This document shows positions 1-6,933 of a stretch of 10,126 bases of DNA, one piece after another. A program made the position numbers and the translations under genes. The notes under the pieces were generated by a model. That model was not told the DNA's origin, made no database searches, and saw nothing but the letters and a program-made list of their open reading frames with translations. This DNA comes from UMGS973 sp964507795 (GTDB taxonomy: Bacteria; Bacillota; Clostridia; Peptostreptococcales; Anaerovoracaceae). The DNA lies in NCBI GenBank assembly GCA_964507795.1, contig CAZDQV010000075.1, forward strand, positions 1 through 10,126. The letters run 5' to 3'. Numbering within the stretch: position 1 is the first letter of the stretch; each line of letters opens with the position of its first letter.

Positions 1-182
1 TTCTTCTCAAAGATTTCAGAGATAACAATGAAACTGTTATGTTTGCACCTGCACAGGGGTTTTATGCGACACCGGGTCTTGGCAAAAATGAGATGAGAAT
101 AGCATACGTTCTGAAAAAAGAGGATATGGTGAGAGGAATGCAGCTTATATCTAAAGGACTTGAAGCATATAACAGCAGATAA
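1..182 (+). CDS. Class I/II PLP-dependent aminotransferase, C-terminal fragment
   Basis: Only the last 59 codons lie in the window; the gene begins upstream, and reading is open from base 3 to the TAA at 180-182. The fragment contains the segment APAQGFYATPGLGKNEMRIAY. This is the C-terminal small-domain signature of aspartate/aromatic-type class I aminotransferases, where the Arg of MRIAY corresponds to the conserved Arg that binds the substrate alpha-carboxylate. The rest is the final amphipathic helix (VRGMQLISKGLEAY). The enzyme would be cytosolic and would transfer an amino group from an amino acid to a 2-oxo acid. Amino-acid specificity cannot be judged without the N-terminal two thirds, including the PLP lysine. 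The next gene starts 10 nt after the stop, so the two may be co-transcribed. Confidence 0.8.
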   Translation, partial: LLKDFRDNNETVMFAPAQGFYATPGLGKNEMRIAYVLKKEDMVRGMQLISKGLEAYNSR

Positions 183-185
183 GGA
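181..185 (+). promoter_or_regulatory. Ribosome binding site that sets the EamA start
   Basis: AAGGA lies 7 nt before the ATG at 193. It favours that ATG over an in-frame TTG at 160, which lies inside the aminotransferase gene and has no ribosome binding site. Confidence 0.6.
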
Positions 186-192
186 AACCGGG

Positions 193-1122
193 ATGAAAAG
201 AAATTTCAAAAGTGAGATGATGTTGCTTACAGTGACTTTTATATGGGGAAGCTCTTTTGTGGCACAGAAATTCGGTCTGCAGAACATAGGCCCGTTGACG
301 TTTTTTGGAATACGATCACTTATTGGAGCACTGTTTCTCAGCTGTCTTGTACTGTTTCAGGCTAATACACAGCAAAAGAGCATGGAAGTATATAAAAGGA
401 AAGATCTTTTAAAAGGTGGTATATTGTGCGGCATTGCACTTTTTACAGCAGGAGCTCTGCAGCAGGTTGGCGTTGCGTATACTACTGTTGGCAAAACAGG
501 CTTTATAACTTCTCTTTATGTTGTGATAGTTCCTCTGCTTGGTCTGTTTATGGGCAGGAGGCTGAAACCTCTGATGATACTGTGCATTGCAGGAACAGTA
601 GTAGGCTTATATATGCTTTGTATGCCGGCGGGAGAGTTTTCAATAAGGAATTTTGGTACCGGAGAAGTGCTGGTTCTGCTTAGTACATTTTTCTTTTCGG
701 TGCACATAATTCTGATAGATAAATTCACAGGCAGGGCAGACAGCATAAAGCTTTCATGGCTCCAGTTTATAACTGTTACTGTTGTGGCACTTCCAGCAAT
801 GTTTCTGATAGATCCTGTGATACCTGTGCCGGGAGAAGGCTACTGTTACGGTCTGCCGAATTTAAAGGATATATTAAGCAGTATTATACCGCTGCTTTAT
901 TCGGGGGTGCTTTCAAGTGGCGTGGCATATACATTGCAGATAAAAGCACAAAGCCATATAAATCCTGTAGTAGCATCTGTAATTTTGTGCTTTGAAGCAG
1001 TGTTTGCTGCTCTTTGCGGGGCTGTTGTGCTCCATGAAATGATGTCGGCAAGAGAAATCACAGGCTGTATTATCATGTTCATATCAATTGCAGCTGCAAA
1101 GTGCATGAAGGTGGAAAAATAA
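193..1122 (+). CDS. EamA/DMT-family ten-helix membrane transporter
   Basis: This is a 309-residue integral membrane protein of the drug/metabolite transporter superfamily. Ten hydrophobic segments can be read, arranged as two EamA repeats of five helices. The first helix carries the family-typical FIWGSSFVAQK motif near residues 17-27, followed by a helix starting GPLTFFGIRSLIGALF. The second repeat starts near EVLVLLSTFFFSVHIILID, and the final helix (CIIMFISIAAAK) ends in a short basic tail. Members export or exchange small metabolites such as amino acids, nucleosides or nucleotide sugars. The substrate cannot be inferred from sequence. The ATG at 193 is chosen for its ribosome binding site. 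It sits between an aminotransferase and the sugar-acid gene block. It may belong with the aminotransferase, for example as an amino-acid exporter, or may export a product of the downstream pathway. No terminator is evident in the 56-nt gap that follows. Confidence 0.88.
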   Translation: MKRNFKSEMMLLTVTFIWGSSFVAQKFGLQNIGPLTFFGIRSLIGALFLSCLVLFQANTQQKSMEVYKRKDLLKGGILCGIALFTAGALQQVGVAYTTVGKTGFITSLYVVIVPLLGLFMGRRLKPLMILCIAGTVVGLYMLCMPAGEFSIRNFGTGEVLVLLSTFFFSVHIILIDKFTGRADSIKLSWLQFITVTVVALPAMFLIDPVIPVPGEGYCYGLPNLKDILSSIIPLLYSGVLSSGVAYTLQIKAQSHINPVVASVILCFEAVFAALCGAVVLHEMMSAREITGCIIMFISIAAAKCMKVEK

Positions 1123-1168
1123 ATTTGTAAATAAACAGGCTGCCAGAGAAATCGGGTGGCTGGAAAGT

Positions 1169-1174
1169 GAGGTG
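1169..1174 (+). promoter_or_regulatory. Ribosome binding site of the class II aldolase
   Basis: GAGGTG sits 4 nt before the ATG at 1179 (6 nt from the GAGG core). It selects this ATG over an in-frame GTG at 1167 that overlaps the site. Confidence 0.55.
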
Positions 1175-1178
1175 TAAG

Positions 1179-2018
1179 ATGGCTATTTGTAATATTAAAG
1201 ATATGCTGAAAGAAGCTGAAAAAAACAAAAAAGCAGTTGGAGCGTTCAATGTTGCAAATATTGAGATGATCAGAGGTGTTGTAGGAGCGGCTGAAAATAT
1301 GAATGTGCCTGTGATTCTGCAGTTTACAGGTGGTTGGGATAAATACATTCCTATTGATCTGATAGGGACAGCCATGGTCAGTGCGGCAAGAAAATCAAAA
1401 GTCGATGTTGCAGTGCATCTGGATCATGGCCGTGACCGAAATATTATAGAAAAGGCAGTTGAGATAGGGTTTTCATCTGTAATGTTTGATGGCTCGGCAC
1501 TGCCATACGAAGAAAATGCTGAAATTGTAAGAAGTATTGCAGATAGTGTTAAACAGAAGGGAGTGTCGGTAGAAGCGGAACTCGGATGTGTGGGAGGGAC
1601 AGAAGACGGCGGCAAAAGCAGCTCGATTAAATATACAGATCCTGAACTGATTGAGGGATTCTGCTCCAGATCAGGTGCGGATGCTCTTGCAATAGCAATA
1701 GGCAATGCACATGGCAATTACACCTTTGAACCGAAACTCAATTTCAGAGTTTTGGAACAGAGTCATGACAAAAGCCCGGTGCCTCTTGTACTTCATGGAG
1801 GAACAGGTTTGACAAAAGAAAGCTATCAGAAATGTATCAGGCGTGGTATTTCAAAAATAAATATTGCCACTGCAAGCTTTACTGCTGTTATGAAAAACAC
1901 AAGGATGATGGGATATGGTGAAGTCAAAAAAGACTACTTCAGTATGACTGAAGACGTTTATGAAGCAGTATACAAATCAACGGAAGAATATATAAAGATG
2001 TTTAATTTTATTGATTAG
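1179..2018 (+). CDS. Class II (metal-dependent) ketose-bisphosphate-type aldolase, IolJ/FbaA/KbaY family
   Basis: A 279-residue cytosolic TIM-barrel aldolase of the usual family length. The class II residues are visible: catalytic Asp82 and metal ligand His83 in VHLDHG, Glu134 in VEAELG, His178 in GNAHGNY and His206 in LHGGTG. Asn228 and Thr231 of KINIAT belong to the phosphate/DHAP-binding loop. These enzymes cleave a ketose phosphate to dihydroxyacetone phosphate and an aldehyde, using a divalent metal enediolate. The adjacent iolC-like kinase suggests an IolJ-type substrate (6-phospho-5-dehydro-2-deoxygluconate, giving malonate semialdehyde plus DHAP). However, the active-site loops differ from B. 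subtilis IolJ as I remember it: GNAHG in place of GSVHG, and Ala rather than Glu after KINIAT. A fructose- or tagatose-bisphosphate role, or a different aldehyde product, remains possible. The stop is 14 nt before the kinase start, so the two are very probably co-translated from one mRNA. Confidence 0.9.
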   Translation: MAICNIKDMLKEAEKNKKAVGAFNVANIEMIRGVVGAAENMNVPVILQFTGGWDKYIPIDLIGTAMVSAARKSKVDVAVHLDHGRDRNIIEKAVEIGFSSVMFDGSALPYEENAEIVRSIADSVKQKGVSVEAELGCVGGTEDGGKSSSIKYTDPELIEGFCSRSGADALAIAIGNAHGNYTFEPKLNFRVLEQSHDKSPVPLVLHGGTGLTKESYQKCIRRGISKINIATASFTAVMKNTRMMGYGEVKKDYFSMTEDVYEAVYKSTEEYIKMFNFID

Positions 2019-2024
2019 GAGAGG
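2017..2024 (+). promoter_or_regulatory. Strong ribosome binding site of the IolC-type kinase
   Basis: AGGAGAGG overlaps the aldolase stop codon and lies 8 nt before the ATG at 2033. An in-frame GTG at 2024 would sit inside the site, so it is not used. Confidence 0.65.
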
Positions 2025-2032
2025 TGAAAAAG

Positions 2033-3049
2033 ATGAAGTACATTAAATTTGATGAGACGAGAAAATACGATATGATCCTGCTGGGCAGAGTAGCCATTGA
2101 TTTTAATCCGGTAGACTATTTCAAGACTCTCGCAGAAAGCACAACATTTAAAAAGTATGTGGGAGGCTCGCCTGCAAACATAGCTGTTGGCCTTAGCAGA
2201 TTAGGTAAAAAATGCGGATTTATAGGCAAGGTTTCTGACGACAGATTTGGAGAATTCGTGACTGATTTCTTCAAAAATGAAGGTATAGATGTTTCACATA
2301 TCAGCAGATGTACAAATGGAGAAAGCCTCGGCCTTACATTCACTGAGATTTTAAGCCGGGACGAAAGCAGTATACTGATGTACAGAAACGGCATTGCAGA
2401 TTTGCAGCTTGATGTTGCCGATGTGGATGAAGAGTATATAAAAAGTGCAAAAGCTCTCCTCATATCAGGCACGGCACTGGCTGAAAGCCCATCAAGAGAA
2501 GCTGCACTGAAAGCTGTATACCTGGCAAAAAAGACAGATACGCCTATTATTTTTGATGTTGACTACAGAGCATACAACTGGAAAAACAAAGATGAAATTG
2601 CCATATACTATTCAATAGTAGGAAAAGAGGCAAGTGTAATAATGGGTTCAAGAGAAGAATTTGACCTGATGGAGAGCATTATAAGACCGGGAATGACAGA
2701 TGAGCAGTCGGCAGAATACTGGCATGGTCAGAATGCGGTGATTGTTGTAATCAAGCACGGCAGAGAAGGCTCTACGGCATACCTTAATGATGGTGAGAAG
2801 TTCTCCATTAAGCCATTCCCTGTGGAGGCAATGAAATCATTTGGTGGTGGCGACGGATATGCATCAGCATTCCTTTATGGAGTTTTGGAAGGCTGGGATA
2901 TTCAGGACTGCCTTGAGCTTGGAAGTGCTGAGGCTGCAATGCTTGTTGCAAGTCATGCATGCTCACCTGATATGCCGGAACTTGAGAAAGTAAAAACATT
3001 TATTAAGGAAACAAAAGAGAAGTACGGTAATATGATAGCACAGGTATGA
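2033..3049 (+). CDS. iolC: 5-dehydro-2-deoxygluconokinase-type PfkB sugar kinase
   Basis: A 338-residue ribokinase/PfkB-fold kinase, predicted to transfer phosphate from ATP to the terminal hydroxyl of a keto-deoxy sugar acid. The N-terminal PfkB signature is GGSPANIAVGLSRLG (residues 44-58). The C-terminal signature is SFGGGDGYASAF (269-280), with Asp274 as catalytic base. Several stretches match IolC as I remember the B. subtilis protein: the N-terminal KYVGGSPANIA, the central FTEILSRDESSILMYR, SGTALAESPSREA, and the DVDYRAYNWK segment. The anion-hole loop reads GGGDG rather than the commoner GAGDS. The product in the inositol pathway is 6-phospho-5-dehydro-2-deoxygluconate, the substrate of the aldolase encoded just upstream. 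No other inositol genes are in the window, so the in vivo substrate may be the same keto-deoxy acid derived from another source, or a close analogue. Confidence 0.85.
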   Translation: MKYIKFDETRKYDMILLGRVAIDFNPVDYFKTLAESTTFKKYVGGSPANIAVGLSRLGKKCGFIGKVSDDRFGEFVTDFFKNEGIDVSHISRCTNGESLGLTFTEILSRDESSILMYRNGIADLQLDVADVDEEYIKSAKALLISGTALAESPSREAALKAVYLAKKTDTPIIFDVDYRAYNWKNKDEIAIYYSIVGKEASVIMGSREEFDLMESIIRPGMTDEQSAEYWHGQNAVIVVIKHGREGSTAYLNDGEKFSIKPFPVEAMKSFGGGDGYASAFLYGVLEGWDIQDCLELGSAEAAMLVASHACSPDMPELEKVKTFIKETKEKYGNMIAQV

Positions 3050-3075
3050 AAAATGCCTGGAAAAGAGGATTTTTT
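3049..3075 (+). terminator. Weak terminator-like or attenuator hairpin after the kinase gene
   Basis: AAAAAT (3049-3054) pairs with ATTTTT (3069-3074), and CCT (3056-3058) pairs with AGG (3066-3068). G3055 is bulged and the loop is 7 nt. A run of six T (3070-3075) forms the 3' arm and tail. Only two G-C pairs are present, so any termination would be partial. If active, it would lower expression of the B12 enzyme and later genes relative to the aldolase and kinase. Confidence 0.3.
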
Positions 3076-3105
3076 CTTATAGTTTCAGTTTTGTTCTTAT
3101 GTTAT

Positions 3106-3113
3106 GGAGGAAG
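3106..3113 (+). promoter_or_regulatory. Ribosome binding site of the B12 mutase-like gene
   Basis: GGAGGAAG lies before the ATG at 3119, with 8 nt between the GGAGG core and the ATG. An in-frame ATG at 3104 overlaps the site and has no site of its own, so 3119 is preferred. Confidence 0.65.
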
Positions 3114-3118
3114 TGGTT

Positions 3119-4891
3119 ATGAAAAACGAAACAATAGAATATATAAAAAGTTTAAAACCCGAAACACATAAAAACGGAAACGAATTAGTAAAAGAAGGCA
3201 TTGAAATAGGGAATTCCTTTGAGGCGGGAAGAAGCCGTTTCATTAAAGAAAGCAACGGTAGATACTCCTGTCATATGGATTACAAAAAAGAATGTATGCG
3301 CGAGGGAAAAATCGACTGGAACATATTACTGGGACTTGCAACTATTGAAGAACAGGTGGATGGAATCAAAAAAATATATGAATTTACCCAGAGAACAGGT
3401 CTGGAGCTTCATGACATTCAGTGCATACCAAGTGGGCTTGTAGGGTTGCCAAAAGAATACAGAGAGCAGGCACCCGCAACGACGAGTTATGTGATGGAAG
3501 GATTTGAGGATTACAAAAAACATATTGAAGCGGCACCTATGGATATATTTTTTAATGATCATCACCTTGTAACTCCAAATGCGATTGAAACTACTATCAA
3601 TGCATTGAAGGCTGGCTCTCCGAGAATAGGTGAGTTTTCACAGTTTACATGGGGGTATCCCGGATTTGACGATGATTTGAGACGCTACAGCGATATGATT
3701 AAAGCTTTTGGAATCATGGCATCCAAACGGGATGAAATGTTTACAATAGAAACATATCTTGACGATGGATTTCCGGGATACTTTATGGACTGCTCATCAT
3801 ATATAGGGTATGCCCTGCTGGAGCATTACATATGCTGCACACTGTGCGGAGCAAGATATTCAATCAGCTATGGAGGATTGCTCAGCGAGGGAGATACGAG
3901 AATTGCAATAGCTGTTGCTCTCCACAGACTGCTGTCAACAGAAGAACAGCCGGTACTTACATATATCAACGGTTCTACAACCATGCAGTGGGATCATGAT
4001 ATCCACGGCAATTACGGAACAAGCTGTCAGGAGATGCTGTTTGAAATTCTGGCAGAAAAGCATTATCGTATGGGACTTGGAATAAACCCGGTTTCAATTA
4101 CAGAAAAAATTGCAGTTCCGACATTGCAGGAACTCCTTGATATTTTTGCAGCAGGTAAAAGAACTGAAGAAAAAGCCGAGGAATGGCTGCCGTTTATGGA
4201 CTTCTCCAAGATTGATGAGATGGCAGAAGTCATGATGGAAGAAGGAAAGATCATATTTGATAATGTGATAAAAGGCTTCAGGGAGGCAGGGATTGATACG
4301 GAAGACCCGCTTGAAATGATACTTGTAATCAAGAAATTCAATCCGATAAAATTCGAAAACGCTTTTCATTCCTCCACATGCAATCAGGGGAATACAGATG
4401 TTGTCCCTAAATACCCTACTGTGCTTGGACGTCAGACTATGGAAATGAGAGACGATATAATCAGAGAACTCAATGACGAAGGATTTGCAGGAAGTCTTGA
4501 AGGTAAAAAAATCGTAATAGCATCAGGAGATGCTCATACATACGGCATACTGCTTGTAGAGGGAGTGCTTTCGTCGATGGGTGCTGCAGTGATTAATGGC
4601 GGAGTAGATATGGATCCTGTCGACGTCCTTGATCTTGCTGATGAAGAAGGCACATATTATGTCGGAATCAGCTGTCACAACGGGCAGGCTCTTGATTATG
4701 GCAGGCAGTTGCTGCAGCTTGCCGAAAAAAGACAGAAGAAGTATTGCATATTCATGGGAGGCAAGTTGAATGCAATTCTGCCGGGACACTCAGAACCGAC
4801 AGAGATAGATGGTATGCTGCGGGAGCTTGGAATAAATGCATACAATGATCTGAAGGATACAATAGGCATATTGAAAAACTGCTCCTTGTAA
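3119..4891 (+). CDS. Single-chain cobalamin-dependent mutase-like enzyme (TIM-barrel-type domain plus C-terminal B12-binding domain)
   Basis: This 590-residue soluble protein ends in a cobalamin-binding Rossmann domain (about 465-590). DAHTYG (471-476) fits the base-off/His-on motif DxHxxG, with His473 as the predicted cobalt ligand. After 41 residues comes SCH (518-520) at the SxL position, and after 26 more comes GG (547-548). Both spacings are the classical ones for glutamate mutase S and methylmalonyl-CoA mutase domains. The first 430 residues look like a catalytic barrel. They have conserved-looking stretches NDHH (146-149) and NGSTTMQWDHDIHG (284-297), and distantly recall glutamate mutase epsilon. 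Fusion of both parts in about 600 residues also recalls clostridial 2-methyleneglutarate mutase. I infer a radical adenosylcobalamin carbon-skeleton mutase, but the substrate is unknown. No methyltransferase helical cap domain is obvious. The next gene starts 11 nt downstream and encodes a possible reactivating ATPase. Confidence 0.7.
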   Translation: MKNETIEYIKSLKPETHKNGNELVKEGIEIGNSFEAGRSRFIKESNGRYSCHMDYKKECMREGKIDWNILLGLATIEEQVDGIKKIYEFTQRTGLELHDIQCIPSGLVGLPKEYREQAPATTSYVMEGFEDYKKHIEAAPMDIFFNDHHLVTPNAIETTINALKAGSPRIGEFSQFTWGYPGFDDDLRRYSDMIKAFGIMASKRDEMFTIETYLDDGFPGYFMDCSSYIGYALLEHYICCTLCGARYSISYGGLLSEGDTRIAIAVALHRLLSTEEQPVLTYINGSTTMQWDHDIHGNYGTSCQEMLFEILAEKHYRMGLGINPVSITEKIAVPTLQELLDIFAAGKRTEEKAEEWLPFMDFSKIDEMAEVMMEEGKIIFDNVIKGFREAGIDTEDPLEMILVIKKFNPIKFENAFHSSTCNQGNTDVVPKYPTVLGRQTMEMRDDIIRELNDEGFAGSLEGKKIVIASGDAHTYGILLVEGVLSSMGAAVINGGVDMDPVDVLDLADEEGTYYVGISCHNGQALDYGRQLLQLAEKRQKKYCIFMGGKLNAILPGHSEPTEIDGMLRELGINAYNDLKDTIGILKNCSL

Positions 4892-4902
4892 ATGGTGATA
4901 AA

Positions 4903-6870
4903 ATGGCAATTGTTCTTGGAATAGATACAGGCGGTACATTTACAGACAGTGTGATAATTGATACCGAAAAAAAAGAAGTTCTGTGCAGGGCAAAGGCTTT
5001 TACAACCAGAAACGAGCTGTCAGCCGGCATAAGAAACAGCATAGAAAAGCTGGAGAGCAGTTTTTTTGACAAAATAGCCTTCGTGTCTCTTTCGACAACT
5101 CTGGCAACAAATGCAGTAGTGGAAAACCGCAGATGCAAGACGGGAGTAATACTGATAGGGAGAGATATCGAAAAAGTGCTTCCTGCCGATGTTGTAGTGA
5201 AAATAGATGGCCAAATCAGCATCAAGGGGCAGATCCGGCAGGAAATTGACTATAGTCAGCTTGAAGAGGCTGTTGAAAAAATTGAAAAGAAAGCGGATGT
5301 TTTGGCTGTTTCGGGAATAGCAAGCACCAGAAATCCGATACATGAGCAAATGGTCAGAGATTATGTGATTGACAAATCAGATATTCCTGTCGTATGTGCA
5401 CATGAACTTACAGGTCAACTTGGGTTCTATGAACGAACGGTGACATGCATTCTGAATGCAGGATTACTTCCCGTCATCAAAGAACTTATTGTTGCAACGA
5501 GAAAAATACTTACTGAAAAACACATAGATGCACCGCTTATGGTTGTAAAAGGTGACGGCAGTCTGATGCACGAGGATGTTGCACTGGAAAAACCTGTTGA
5601 AACGATGCTTTCAGGACCTGCAGCAAGCATCATAGGAGCGGAATTCCTTACTGGGATGGAATATGCAATGATTCTTGATATGGGTGGCACAACTACAGAT
5701 ATAGCAAGCATGGTAGAGGGCAGAGTCAGAATCAAAGAAGAAGGAGCAAGAATAGGAGGATGGTCCACAAGAGTGAAAGCTGCTGATATCAGCACCTTCG
5801 GACTTGGCGGAGACAGCCATATATACTTTGATTCAAGCGGAAATCTGCAGATTGGACCACAGAAGGTAATACCGATATCTCAGGCGGCAACGAAATGGCC
5901 GGAGCTTTGTGATGAACTGCAGCAATACAGGAGGCCTGAAGGATATGAACTGTGCAGAGAAAAAGAAACAGATTGTTTTGTATTTCTGAGACAGTCAAAA
6001 GACAGGGAATATACCGATGTTCAGATGGAAATCCTCCGGATTCTGAAAGTATGCCCACATTCTCTTTTCCGGTTGGCGGAGTATATGCAAAAGGATGCAG
6101 ATAAGCTTGGGCTTAGTGAGCTGGTTGAAGACGGAGTTATAGGTAGAATTTCATTTACGCCTACAGATATCCTTCATGCAGAGGGACATCTGGATATATA
6201 TGATTGCAAAAGTGCACGGATTGCTCTTGGAATAATGGCGGCGAGAAGTAAATCCACTGAGCTTGATTTCATAATCAGAGTCAAGAGGATGATATACAAA
6301 AAACTTGCCGCTGTCTGCGTGCAGAGTGCATGCGATTTTGAAAATCAGGAGTTTGAGATAAAAGGAAACAAAGCTGCTGAATATTTTCTTGAAAAAGCTT
6401 TTCAGAATGACAATAAAGGAATATTGCAGGCGGATTTAAAAATCAAAAAACCAATCATTGCTATAGGAGCACCGGTAAAGGCATGGATGTATCCTGTCGG
6501 GCAGCTTCTTGGCACAACTGTTGTAATACCTGAATATGCAGAGGTGGCAAATGCAGTGGGAGCAGCGGCTGGCAAAGTGGTTGAAGAGGTTAATGTAACG
6601 ATAAGATATGATAAGGTGACAGAACAATACATTGTATATATGCCAGACAAAAGACTTGCATACGGTTCATTAGATGAAGCTGAGACGGCAGCCAAAGCAG
6701 AGGCTGAGAGCCTTGCCCAAAGCTTCGCTATTAAAGCCGGAGCAGGAGAATGCCAGGTGATATTACATCAAAAGGACAATTTTGTGGAGAACTTTACCAC
6801 AGGAGAAAAAACATACGTAGAAACAAATGTGAAAGCTATAGCAACAGGCAAACCGAAATGGATTTGCTGA
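4903..6870 (+). CDS. HyuA-type hydantoinase/oxoprolinase-family ASKHA ATPase without a HyuB partner
   Basis: A 655-residue cytosolic protein of the hydantoinase A/oxoprolinase family. The N-terminal domain begins with the ATP phosphate-1 loop GIDTGGTFTDS (residues 6-16). LSGPAAS (from about 236) precedes a second nucleotide loop DMGGTTTD (259-266), and FGLGGDS (299-305) follows. The segment ISFTPTDILHAEG and the C-terminal GAPVKAW and VIPEYAEVANAVGAAAGKV stretches are typical of the family. Classical members work with a HyuB subunit to hydrolyse cyclic amides, or with acetone carboxylase subunits. No such gene is adjacent here. The ribosome binding site is poor (GGTGA), and the gene starts 11 nt after the B12 enzyme, so translational coupling is likely. 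Because glutamate mutase operons carry an ASKHA protein (GlmL/MutL), a reactivase role for the B12 enzyme is plausible. An ATP-dependent enzymatic role is the alternative. Confidence 0.82.
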   Translation: MAIVLGIDTGGTFTDSVIIDTEKKEVLCRAKAFTTRNELSAGIRNSIEKLESSFFDKIAFVSLSTTLATNAVVENRRCKTGVILIGRDIEKVLPADVVVKIDGQISIKGQIRQEIDYSQLEEAVEKIEKKADVLAVSGIASTRNPIHEQMVRDYVIDKSDIPVVCAHELTGQLGFYERTVTCILNAGLLPVIKELIVATRKILTEKHIDAPLMVVKGDGSLMHEDVALEKPVETMLSGPAASIIGAEFLTGMEYAMILDMGGTTTDIASMVEGRVRIKEEGARIGGWSTRVKAADISTFGLGGDSHIYFDSSGNLQIGPQKVIPISQAATKWPELCDELQQYRRPEGYELCREKETDCFVFLRQSKDREYTDVQMEILRILKVCPHSLFRLAEYMQKDADKLGLSELVEDGVIGRISFTPTDILHAEGHLDIYDCKSARIALGIMAARSKSTELDFIIRVKRMIYKKLAAVCVQSACDFENQEFEIKGNKAAEYFLEKAFQNDNKGILQADLKIKKPIIAIGAPVKAWMYPVGQLLGTTVVIPEYAEVANAVGAAAGKVVEEVNVTIRYDKVTEQYIVYMPDKRLAYGSLDEAETAAKAEAESLAQSFAIKAGAGECQVILHQKDNFVENFTTGEKTYVETNVKAIATGKPKWIC

Positions 6871-6920
6871 GAACAAAAGAAAATAAAATAAAATATCTTC
6901 TCGAAAAAAAGAAATCAGAT

Positions 6921-6925
6921 GGAGG
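6921..6925 (+). promoter_or_regulatory. Ribosome binding site of the aldehyde dehydrogenase
   Basis: GGAGG lies 8 nt before the ATG at 6934. An in-frame ATG at 6919 overlaps the site and is therefore unlikely to be the start. Confidence 0.65.
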
Positions 6926-6933
6926 TAAATCAG

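Noticed and set aside
1138..1161. Possible hairpin between the transporter and aldolase genes (GCTGCC against GGTGGC)
   Set aside because: The stem needs two internal G-U wobbles and has no T-tract, so it is not a credible terminator or riboswitch.
3050..3118. Cobalamin riboswitch upstream of the B12 enzyme
   Set aside because: The gap is only 69 nt, far shorter than a cobalamin riboswitch aptamer, and no B12-box-like sequence is visible.
4903..6870. Assignment as a true hydantoinase or 5-oxoprolinase
   Set aside because: No HyuB-type subunit is adjacent, and the protein is about half the length of fused eukaryotic-type oxoprolinases, so only the family is called and not the activity.
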